A DNA stretch of 12,867 nucleotides from Alphaproteobacteria bacterium (lineage in GTDB: Bacteria > Pseudomonadota > Alphaproteobacteria > Micavibrionales > Micavibrionaceae), in assembly GCA_030432775.1 (NCBI GenBank), contig JAUILO010000068.1, positions 1 to 12,867 of the forward strand. Reading direction: 5' to 3'. Under the pieces are notes generated by a model. The model had not been told where the DNA came from. It saw nothing but the letters and a program-made list of their open reading frames with translations, and did no database searches. Of the stretch, positions 5,666 through 12,867 are shown piece after piece. The first letter of the stretch is position 1; each line of letters starts with the position of its first letter. The position numbers and the translations under genes were made by a program.

Positions 5666-8263
5666 ATGCCTTTAAATATAAAATTTGAACGTAAACATAC
5701 CGACGTTCTTCGCGACATACGGCCGATGTATGTCCGGCTTGGTGACTGGCTGCAAATGCCTTCGCATGCCTTTGCGTTGTATCTTGTTGGCGTTCTTGTG
5801 ATGCATCTTTTCCCGCGTTTTCTGTATTTTGCGGATATTATTTTTCTTTGTTACATATTGTATTTTGTCTGGCTGTATACGCGTGACAGATCGTTGCCGT
5901 TTAAAATGCCACTCGGTAGTAAATATAAGGACATGAATAATATGGGGCCCGGTAAATCGGGTGAGAGTGAAGGTATTCTTTATGTCGGTAATTCAAAAGA
6001 TACCAATGAAGAGATATGGTTTACCAACTCCGACGCCAGAACGCATATTCTGTATCTTGGTACAACAGGTGCCGGTAAAACCGAGGGGTTGAAGTCCTTT
6101 GCTACGAATGCCATGGCCTGGGGCTCTGGTTTTGTGTATGTCGATGGTAAGGCTGATACGGATTTGTGGTCTTCATTATCCTCGCTGGTTAGACGTTTTG
6201 GCCGTGATGATGATCTGCTCGTGTTGAATTATATGACGGGTAACTCCGATGTGAAGGCGCCGTCCAATACTATGAACCCATTCTCGTCCGGTTCAGCATC
6301 ATACCTAACAAACATGCTGACAAGTCTGATGCCTGAATCAGAAGGCGATAACGCGATGTGGAAAGAACGTGCCGTATCCTTGATCAGCTCGATTATGCCT
6401 GCATTGACATGGAAGCGTGATAATCAGGATATTCCGATGTCGGTTAGTACGATTCGTGAATATTTGACCTTGCCTAATGTGATTAAGCTATCACGCGATG
6501 AAACCCTGCCGGAGGATATTACCGTTGGTATTATGGGGTATCTTGATACATTGCCCGGCTATATTGATGCCGCGTATGATGATAACGGTAACCCGAAACC
6601 GCCAGGGCCGGACACACCCCAGGTTGATACAACCACACCCTCACAGCAGCATGGTTATTTGAGTATGCAGTTCACCCGTGCCTTGCAATCTCTTGGTGAT
6701 GAATATGGTTATATCTTTGATACGCAGGCGGCTGATGTTGATATGGTCGATGTTGTTCTAAACCGCCGTATTCTTATTACCCTTATTCCTGCTCTTGAAA
6801 AATCTGCCGATGAAACAGCCAACCTTGGTAAAATTGTTGCCGCGACCATTAAAGGTATGATGGGTTCTGCGCTGGGCGCGACCGTTGAAGGTGAATCATC
6901 CAAAGTGATTGAAAACAAGCCAACGGCATCTTCGACACCGTTCATGACGGTTTTTGATGAGGTTGGTTACTATACTTCTGCGGGTATGGCGGTTATGGCG
7001 GCGCAGGCTCGTTCGCTTGGTTTCTGTTTGATCTTTGCGGCGCAGGATTTACCGGCCTTGCAAAAACGGGTGAAAGAAGAAGCTCGCTCTATCACTGCGA
7101 ACTGTAACTTGAAAATATTTGGTAAGCTTGAAGATCCGACAGATACGAAGGATTTCTTCGAGAAGACTGTTGGTTCGGCGATGGTTATGGAATCGTCAGG
7201 TTTTCAGCTTGCTGGTGGCACAAGTACGGGCTCATATTATGATACGCAACAGGCCGGATTGCAGGTTCGTGCCCGTGCTGCTTATGACGAATTGAAAGAT
7301 TTGAAAGAGGGCGAGGCTGTTGTTTGTTTCGGTAAGAGAATTTTGGAAACCAAGATTTTCTATTCTAATCCGGGGCATGCTAAAGCTATGCGTGTGACAC
7401 GTTTTGTTGCTTTGCCGCCGCCTGATGAAACAGTGGTTAAGCATTCCGGCGCTATTACAAAGGTGCGGGACTTACTTGTTCATAAAACATGGACAGCGCA
7501 GAATGCGGATGTGGCTCTGGCTGTTCCGGATGAAATTAAGGCAATGAGCGAAACATACGCGCTGGCCGAGAAATCTGATCTTAGCGGTGTTGAATGTGGT
7601 ATGGCTTCGGTTGCTGGTGTATACGCATTGTTTAATGAGGTCGAGCCTGCATCTGATAGTGGATCATCCGGCGCAGGGACGGCGGCGGCCAAACCTGCGA
7701 CGGCAGGTACAGCGAAACCAGCAGCTGCGTCGCCAGATAAGGCTTCAAGTGCTGCTCCAAGTGCTCCGGCAGCACCGCCAACATCAACACAGAAAAGTTC
7801 AGCTTCTCCTGTGTCCGGCACAGAAGGAAAATCGGTTGCCGCAGATAAGTCCGCAAGTGATAAGCCTGTATCGTCGCCGCCAGCTGCCGGCGCAGCATCG
7901 GATAACCCGATGAGTATGTTTACCAAAGGGCCTGCCACATCAGATGGCGCAGCAAGCCCGCCCGCGCCACCACCCGCGGCGTCTACCCCAGAAACGTCGC
8001 CAGCCGCGACAGAGCCTCCGACTATGCCTGAAGGTGGCAAAGCAACGGATGAACCGCCAGCGGATGAAGGTGTGAAGTGGGATCAGCTTGTTGAAGAAAC
8101 CAAAGGTGATGAAGCTATTGCGGCAGCAACGCCGGAAGCGCCTAAATCACAGCCGGTTACGCTGAAGCCAGATGTTGAGGATATCCTGCGCAAGGCAGGG
8201 CAATCAGCGCGTAATTCGCTTCTTAAAGGTGGGTCTGATGATGATATAGAGGCGGCTGAGTAA
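5666..8263 (+). CDS. dotL: DotL/IcmO, type IVB secretion coupling ATPase
   Basis: This 865-residue protein is the T4BSS coupling protein (VirD4/TraG-like AAA+ ATPase, homologous to Legionella DotL and R64 TrbC) that delivers substrates to the secretion channel at the inner membrane. Two N-terminal membrane helices lie at about 35-71. Walker A is GTTGAGKT (132-139), followed by the family stretch FVYVDGKADTDLW. ITLIPALEKS is at 371-380 and Walker B is FMTVFDEVGYY (426-436, Asp431/Glu432). A sensor-like stretch CLIFAAQDLPAL is at 454-465. The ATPase domain ends near 585. A long Ala/Pro/Ser/Thr-rich region (about 661-800) precedes a final segment (801-865) with predicted helices (VKWDQLVEETKG, DVEDILRKAGQS). 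Legionella DotL is about 783 residues and uses its C-terminal part to bind DotN, IcmS/IcmW and LvgA. AAGGGA six bases before the ATG supports the start. The gene converges on argS. Confidence 0.96.
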   Translation: MPLNIKFERKHTDVLRDIRPMYVRLGDWLQMPSHAFALYLVGVLVMHLFPRFLYFADIIFLCYILYFVWLYTRDRSLPFKMPLGSKYKDMNNMGPGKSGESEGILYVGNSKDTNEEIWFTNSDARTHILYLGTTGAGKTEGLKSFATNAMAWGSGFVYVDGKADTDLWSSLSSLVRRFGRDDDLLVLNYMTGNSDVKAPSNTMNPFSSGSASYLTNMLTSLMPESEGDNAMWKERAVSLISSIMPALTWKRDNQDIPMSVSTIREYLTLPNVIKLSRDETLPEDITVGIMGYLDTLPGYIDAAYDDNGNPKPPGPDTPQVDTTTPSQQHGYLSMQFTRALQSLGDEYGYIFDTQAADVDMVDVVLNRRILITLIPALEKSADETANLGKIVAATIKGMMGSALGATVEGESSKVIENKPTASSTPFMTVFDEVGYYTSAGMAVMAAQARSLGFCLIFAAQDLPALQKRVKEEARSITANCNLKIFGKLEDPTDTKDFFEKTVGSAMVMESSGFQLAGGTSTGSYYDTQQAGLQVRARAAYDELKDLKEGEAVVCFGKRILETKIFYSNPGHAKAMRVTRFVALPPPDETVVKHSGAITKVRDLLVHKTWTAQNADVALAVPDEIKAMSETYALAEKSDLSGVECGMASVAGVYALFNEVEPASDSGSSGAGTAAAKPATAGTAKPAAASPDKASSAAPSAPAAPPTSTQKSSASPVSGTEGKSVAADKSASDKPVSSPPAAGAASDNPMSMFTKGPATSDGAASPPAPPPAASTPETSPAATEPPTMPEGGKATDEPPADEGVKWDQLVEETKGDEAIAAATPEAPKSQPVTLKPDVEDILRKAGQSARNSLLKGGSDDDIEAAE

Positions 8264-8298
8264 ATTTGATTTTATCAGTGCGCAGAGCGATTGTCCGT

Positions 8299-10074
8299 TT
8301 ACATCTTTTCCGGAATATCAATTCCCAATAAGGATAAACACAGATCCAGCTGTTTATATGTGTGCTGGCATAACATTAAGCGGCTGTTACGGATAGCATC
8401 ATCTTCCTCGGATAGAATATGACATTTAGCATAGAAGCGGCTGAATTCCTGCGCCAGATTATAGGCGTGATCACATAGATAATGCGGTGATAGTGATCTA
8501 TAGGTCAGATCAAATACATCAGGAAGCTGGGTCAGCAATAATGCAAGGGGTCTATCATCATTATTGATAGAAAGCGCAGTTGTTTGCTTTGTTATATCCT
8601 GTGCCTTGGCCAGTAGAGATTGTATACGGACAGCTTGATATAGAATATAAGGGCCGGTTTTACCTTCAAAGCTGGACATACGGTCTAGATCAAAAATGTA
8701 ATCCATATGCGGCTGGTTTGATAAATCGGAGAATTTAAGCGCAGCCATAGCCACTTTTTTGGCAATGTCTTGTTTGTCTTCTTCGCTTAAATCAGCGGCC
8801 AAATTCGCTTCGTCAATGCGCGCACGTGCCTTTTCATTGGCATCTTGTATCAATTGGTCAAAGCGGGGTAATTCTCCGCTACGGGTTTTAAATGGTTTGC
8901 CATCTTGTCCGTTTAACGTGCCAAAGCCGATATGAACCAGATCCAGTCCGTCTTTGGTATAGCCGGATTTTTCTGAAGCGCGGAAAACTTGCTGGAAATG
9001 TAGGTTTTGGCGTTTATCAACCACATAGATCATGCGCGCGATATTATCATAGGTCTTTAAACGGTCGTAAATCGTAGCCAGATCAGTTGTGCCATATGTG
9101 ACCGCGCCATTAGATTTGTAGAAAATAAGTGGCGGCAGTTCTTTTTTATCAGCTTTATCAGTGACATCGATAATATAAGCGCCGTCGCTTTCTAACAGAA
9201 CAGATTTGTCTTTTAAGTTTTCTGCAATCTCGGGAATAAGGTAATTCACATCGGATTCGCCTTTCCAGATTTCGAACTCCACATTCATGGCATCCGTATT
9301 GGCTTTGATATGGTCTTTGGATAGCTTAAGGAAGTGTTTCCAAAGTGCAGTGTATCCTTTATGGCCTTCTTGCAGTTTGGCTGTGGCTGTTTGTGCCAGT
9401 ATAAGGCGGGCTTCGTCTTCCTTACAGGCACCGGATGCCTCGGGATATATCTTTTCTAAATCTGCATAATCAAATGGTGCGTCTTTCGGGTAGTCGCCAG
9501 AGAAATCATCATCAAAATAAGGCCATTCAGGATGGCGCAATTCAAATTCGCTTATGATTTGTCCCATAGGAAGACCCCAATCACCAATGTGGACATCACC
9601 AAGTGCATTGAAGCCTGCAAAGCGCACAATACGTTTAACGCAGTCCCCGATTATGGTCGGGCGTATATGTCCGGCATGCATGGCTTTGGCAATATTTGCG
9701 CCAACATAGTCCACGATAACGGTTTGGTTGCTTTGTGCATATTGCGCAACGCCCATGCGCTCTTCCTGCATAGTGGAGGCTATATAATTCTGGATATATT
9801 CATCAGTCATGGTGATGTTGATAAAGCCGGGGCCTGCGATTTCAAGCTTGGCAAAAACCGGATTTTCTGCAAGTGATTGCGTAATATCATTAGCGATTTC
9901 GCGCGGATTTTTTCGAGCAATTTTTGATGCAGCCATAGCGCCGTTGCATTGAAATTGTGCGAGATCCGGACGGTCAGAAACCCTGACATCGCCGAGTTCT
10001 ACGGGCAGGCCGGCATCTTCGAATGCTTGTCCTACGATAAGGCTGAGCTGTTTGGCAAGTGATCCCATGGTCAT
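8299..10074 (-). CDS. argS: Arginyl-tRNA synthetase
   Basis: This 591-residue class I synthetase charges tRNA-Arg with arginine using ATP in the cytoplasm. The N-terminal tRNA-binding domain (about 1-90, with DLAQFQCNGAMAASKIA) is followed by the HIGH-type signature AMHAGHIRPTIIGD (131-144, HAGH at 133-136) and HIGDWGLPMG (162-171). The catalytic core has FGTLNGQDGKPFKTRSGE in place of a classic KMSKS loop, as in many ArgRS. The DALR anticodon-binding domain ends the protein (AYNLAQEFSRFYAKCHIL, then LDLCLSLLGIDIPEKM). Length and features fit the E. coli-type enzyme. It begins 14 bp after the gyrB stop and is probably co-transcribed. The only ribosome-binding-like sequence (GCGGGA) is one base from this ATG but seven bases from the in-frame ATG at 10068, so a start two residues later is at least as likely. 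Confidence 0.97.
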   Translation of the reverse strand: MTMGSLAKQLSLIVGQAFEDAGLPVELGDVRVSDRPDLAQFQCNGAMAASKIARKNPREIANDITQSLAENPVFAKLEIAGPGFINITMTDEYIQNYIASTMQEERMGVAQYAQSNQTVIVDYVGANIAKAMHAGHIRPTIIGDCVKRIVRFAGFNALGDVHIGDWGLPMGQIISEFELRHPEWPYFDDDFSGDYPKDAPFDYADLEKIYPEASGACKEDEARLILAQTATAKLQEGHKGYTALWKHFLKLSKDHIKANTDAMNVEFEIWKGESDVNYLIPEIAENLKDKSVLLESDGAYIIDVTDKADKKELPPLIFYKSNGAVTYGTTDLATIYDRLKTYDNIARMIYVVDKRQNLHFQQVFRASEKSGYTKDGLDLVHIGFGTLNGQDGKPFKTRSGELPRFDQLIQDANEKARARIDEANLAADLSEEDKQDIAKKVAMAALKFSDLSNQPHMDYIFDLDRMSSFEGKTGPYILYQAVRIQSLLAKAQDITKQTTALSINNDDRPLALLLTQLPDVFDLTYRSLSPHYLCDHAYNLAQEFSRFYAKCHILSEEDDAIRNSRLMLCQHTYKQLDLCLSLLGIDIPEKM

Positions 10075-10088
10075 ATCCCGCTAATGAA

Positions 10089-12542
10089 TTAAGCGTCCAG
10101 ATTTACAACTTTCAACGCGTTGTCCTGAATAAATTCACGGCGCGGCTCGACTTTTTCGCCCATGAGGGTCGTAAAAATATCGTTGGCTTTTTCTGCATCT
10201 TTGATTTTGACCTGAAGCAATGTACGGGCTTCGGGATCAAGAGTCGTTTCCCAGAGCTGGTCCGGGTTCATTTCACCAAGACCTTTGTATCGTTGCATGC
10301 TGGTGCCACGCTTGCCGGTTTCAATTGCAGTGTCAAACAGACTTGTTGGCCCAAGAACAACTGTATCCTGTGTGGCGTTTGAATGTCTGAATGTACCGCT
10401 TTCCATGAAGTATTCCTGTAGCCATTTCACATTGTTGTGCAGTCGTAGGGCTTCCGGACTACGGAGTTTTTCAGGACGAATGGCGTATTCTTCGAGTACG
10501 CCGCGCAATGTGCGGGTAATTTTGTAGCCTGTTGCCGCTTCGAACTCACATTCCCAGCCTTTTTCCAGTGCAGAGGACAATTTGTTCATACGATCTGCGA
10601 TCTTTTTCGCAAGTTCTTTACCTTTTTCCGGTGTGTCGAAAATTGTGATGTCATATGCACCGACAATAGCTGCTTGCTCGGCGATTAAACTATGACCGAT
10701 TTTGTCTGCGATGGGTTTAATGTTCTTTTTCATCGTTGATGATTTTGTCAAAATTTCGCGTAGATCTTCACCGGTGTGATCAGCGCCGGAGAATGAGGTG
10801 AATACAAGCTCAGGCAAAGAAGATCCAATCAGATATTCTTCCATGGCCGCTTCGTTTTTTAGATAGACCTCGGATTGTCCGCGCTTGACCTTAAACAGAG
10901 GTGGCTGCGCAATGTATAGGTAGCCGTCCTCGATGATAGATTTCATGAAACGGTAAAAGAAAGTGAGCAATAGAGTTCTGATATGCGCGCCATCCACATC
11001 CGCATCGGTCATGACGACAATCTTGTGGTAACGCAGTTTTTCGATATTAAACTCACTATCAATACTTGTGCCCATTGCCGTGATAAGAGTACCAAGCTCG
11101 TTATTATTAAGGATTTTATCAAGACGTGCTCTTTCAACATTCAGGATTTTACCACGTAGCGGTAAAATCGCCTGATATTTACGGTCACGTGCCTGCTTAG
11201 CAGAACCACCCGCTGAGTCACCCTCAACGATAAAGATTTCTGATTTTGCCGGATCACGTTCCTGACAATCAGCAAGTTTGCCGGGTAGGCTGGATACATC
11301 CATAACACCTTTACGGCGTGTTAGTTCGCGCGCTCTTCGCGCAGCTTCGCGGGCAACGGCGGCCTCGATCATCTTATTGACGATCTTTTTGGCCTCATTC
11401 GGGTTTTCTTCAAACCATGTTGCGAGATGCTCACTAATCGCGCTATCGACGATCGGGCGAATTTCCGAAGACACAAGTTTGTCTTTGGTTTGAGACGAGA
11501 ATTTTGGATCAGGCATTTTAACGGATAAGACACAAGTCATGCCTTCACGCATATCGTCGCCGCTGATTTTCAGATCTTTTTTGATCAAGCCGTTTGTTTC
11601 GGCATATTTTCTAACCACACGTGTTAGCGCGCTTTTGAACCCCTCAGAATGTGTTCCACCATCTTTTTGCGGAATGTTATTGGTGAAGCAAAGCAGGCTT
11701 TCATGGTAAACATCTGTCCACTCCAATGAAGCCTCAACGGTCATACCGTCTTTCTCAGCAATTAAAGACACAGGCATATCAATTAATGATGTTTTGTTTC
11801 TGTTTAGCCAGCGTACGAATTCTGTAATGCCACCTTCATAATGGAACTGAACCTGTTTTTCTTTGTTTTCTCTGGCATCGCTCAGGTAGATATTGACGCC
11901 GGAGTTCAAGAAGGCCAGTTCGCGCAAACGATCTTCCAGAGTAGAAAATTCAAACTCTGTCATTGTGAATGTTTCGGTCGATGGCAGGAAGGTAACTTCC
12001 GTACCGTTGCGTTCGCCAGGTTCAAGATCACGTACAGCTTTTAAATCCTCACCAGCATCGCCGTGTTTGAATTGCATTGTCCATTCTTTACCTTCACGGC
12101 GGATGGTTAGAATCAGATATTCGGACAGGGCGTTCACAACAGAAACACCAACACCATGTAGACCACCGGATACTTTGTATGAGTTCTGGTCAAATTTACC
12201 ACCAGCATGAAGCTGGGTCATAATAACCTGCGCGGCCGATACTTTTTCTTCGGAGTGCATATCAACCGGAATGCCACGGCCGTTATCTTTAACAGTGACA
12301 GAACCATCTTCGTTAATAATGACATCAATGCGATCACAATGGCCAGCCAGTGATTCGTCAATCGCGTTATCAACAACCTCGTAAACCATGTGGTGGAGAC
12401 CTGTGCCGTCATCAGTATCACCGATATACATGCCCGGTCTTTTTCGCACAGCTTCAAGCCCGCGTAAGACTTTAATCGAATCGGCACCGTATTCATTGTT
12501 TTCTTCGTTCATATCTTGATTGTTCTCTGCAGCGTCTGCCAT
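10089..12542 (-). CDS. gyrB: DNA gyrase subunit B
   Basis: This is the ATPase subunit of DNA gyrase, which with GyrA introduces negative supercoils. At 817 residues it has the usual bacterial length. The GHKL ATPase domain shows EVVDNAIDES (catalytic Glu55, Mg-binding Asn59), DNGRGIPVD (86-94) and GGLHGVGVSVVNALS (126-140). The transducer loop QTKDKL is at 351-356. The TOPRIM domain shows IVEGDSAGGSAKQ (438-450) and MTDADVDGAHIR (511-522). The tail has QRYKGLGEMNPDQLWETT. The first 20 residues are acidic and Asn-rich, and the ribosome-binding site is weak (AAAGA). An ATG at 12512 giving MNEENNEYG is an alternative start, but the first ATG is kept. It follows recF, as in many dnaA-dnaN-recF-gyrB clusters, and precedes argS closely. 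Confidence 0.98.
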   Translation of the reverse strand: MADAAENNQDMNEENNEYGADSIKVLRGLEAVRKRPGMYIGDTDDGTGLHHMVYEVVDNAIDESLAGHCDRIDVIINEDGSVTVKDNGRGIPVDMHSEEKVSAAQVIMTQLHAGGKFDQNSYKVSGGLHGVGVSVVNALSEYLILTIRREGKEWTMQFKHGDAGEDLKAVRDLEPGERNGTEVTFLPSTETFTMTEFEFSTLEDRLRELAFLNSGVNIYLSDARENKEKQVQFHYEGGITEFVRWLNRNKTSLIDMPVSLIAEKDGMTVEASLEWTDVYHESLLCFTNNIPQKDGGTHSEGFKSALTRVVRKYAETNGLIKKDLKISGDDMREGMTCVLSVKMPDPKFSSQTKDKLVSSEIRPIVDSAISEHLATWFEENPNEAKKIVNKMIEAAVAREAARRARELTRRKGVMDVSSLPGKLADCQERDPAKSEIFIVEGDSAGGSAKQARDRKYQAILPLRGKILNVERARLDKILNNNELGTLITAMGTSIDSEFNIEKLRYHKIVVMTDADVDGAHIRTLLLTFFYRFMKSIIEDGYLYIAQPPLFKVKRGQSEVYLKNEAAMEEYLIGSSLPELVFTSFSGADHTGEDLREILTKSSTMKKNIKPIADKIGHSLIAEQAAIVGAYDITIFDTPEKGKELAKKIADRMNKLSSALEKGWECEFEAATGYKITRTLRGVLEEYAIRPEKLRSPEALRLHNNVKWLQEYFMESGTFRHSNATQDTVVLGPTSLFDTAIETGKRGTSMQRYKGLGEMNPDQLWETTLDPEARTLLQVKIKDAEKANDIFTTLMGEKVEPRREFIQDNALKVVNLDA

Positions 12543-12594
12543 GTCTATGTCTTTATTCTAATTGGTTTTTTTCTTAATTTTGCTTAAGTATTGA

Positions 12595-12628
12595 GTTATA
12601 GCATAGACAGCGCGTGAAAACACGTAAA
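12595..12628 (-). promoter_or_regulatory. Possible gyrB promoter in the recF-gyrB gap
   Basis: On the minus strand TTTACG (12623-12628) is followed after 17 bp by TATGCT (12600-12605), which overlaps a better -10-like TATAAC (12595-12600). Transcripts would start about 50 bases before the gyrB ATG. A small CGTG-TTTT-CACG hairpin overlaps the -35 region. gyrB promoters are often supercoiling-sensitive, but nothing here proves that. Confidence 0.35.
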
Positions 12629-12686
12629 AAGCGCAGAAATATAGGCTTTTCCATGATGTTTTTTGTGTTTCGGGAGGGTTTGGGGA

Positions 12687-12867
12687 TTATGCGGCGTTTT
12701 GATGTTTTTCGTGATGGATTTTTCCGTCATGAATATGAAATTGTGCGCTGCGCCCATCCAGAGATTCGAATAGATTTTTATCCGTTCCGGTTAGCCAAAA
12801 TTGCGCTTTCATACCTAGTAACTGGTCGTATAAGGCGGCTCTGCGGTTTTCATCAAGATGGGCGGCA
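12687..12867 (-). CDS. recF: RecF, recombination mediator (C-terminal 59 residues; 5' part outside window)
   Basis: Only the last 59 codons and the stop TAA (12687-12689) are in the window; the gene continues beyond the right edge. The visible protein begins AAHLDENRRAALYDQLLGMK and continues AQFWLTGTDKNLFESLDGR, which is the characteristic end of RecF. There the Walker B/signature-D region (HLD) is followed by the helix and WLTGTD strand of the SMC-like ATPase head. RecF loads RecA at single-strand gaps with RecO and RecR. The His-rich end (IHDGKIHHEKHQ) is variable in the family. Its place upstream of gyrB supports the call. The 144-bp gap to gyrB makes separate gyrB expression plausible. 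Confidence 0.92.
   Translation of the reverse strand, partial: AAHLDENRRAALYDQLLGMKAQFWLTGTDKNLFESLDGRSAQFHIHDGKIHHEKHQNAA

Noticed and set aside
7480..8040. Long minus-strand open frame (186 codons) opposite the dotL 3' half
   Set aside because: It is the antisense shadow of the Ala/Pro/Ser-rich linker of DotL; its translation is a low-complexity Ala/Gly/Val/Asp run with no ribosome-binding site.

Overview
The window looks like chromosomal DNA of a moderate-GC alphaproteobacterium. The right end carries recF (3' end), gyrB and argS on the minus strand, which resembles the recF-gyrB part of a replication-origin cluster. The left part holds a sensor kinase with three Rcp1-like receiver proteins. 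The centre encodes the coupling-protein subcomplex of a type IVB (Dot/Icm, I-type) secretion system. A T4BSS next to housekeeping genes in a free-living-type alphaproteobacterium would fit a Micavibrio-like lineage. That assignment is inference from gene content, not from a search.

Layout. Positions 2-2304 (+): a truncated membrane histidine kinase overlaps a single-domain response regulator by 14 bp and is followed by two further paralogous single-domain regulators. None of the three has a DNA-binding output domain. Positions 2305-2343 form a long hairpin between convergent genes. Positions 2352-2657 (-) encode a small single-pass membrane protein with a good sigma70-type promoter and a perfect 14-bp palindrome just upstream of it. 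Positions 2952-3158 (-) hold tRNA-Gln(UUG) and tRNA-Thr(UGU), both with encoded CCA. A 435-bp gene-free stretch (3159-3593) contains hairpins, T-runs and two TATAAT boxes.

Positions 3594-8263 (+): dotM/icmP, an unrecognised 192-residue bitopic membrane protein, and dotL/icmO (the T4BSS coupling ATPase). In Legionella DotL and DotM sit in the inner membrane and, with adaptor proteins, recruit effectors to the secretion channel. Here the pair is separated by the unknown gene. DotM has a basic C-terminal tail, and DotL has a long Ala/Pro/Ser/Thr-rich linker before a final conserved-looking segment. These three genes are the most interesting part of the window.

Positions 8299-12867 (-): argS converges on dotL and lies 14 bp after gyrB. 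gyrB is preceded, across a 144-bp gap with a possible promoter, by the recF 3' end. No mobile element, integrase or CRISPR array was seen.
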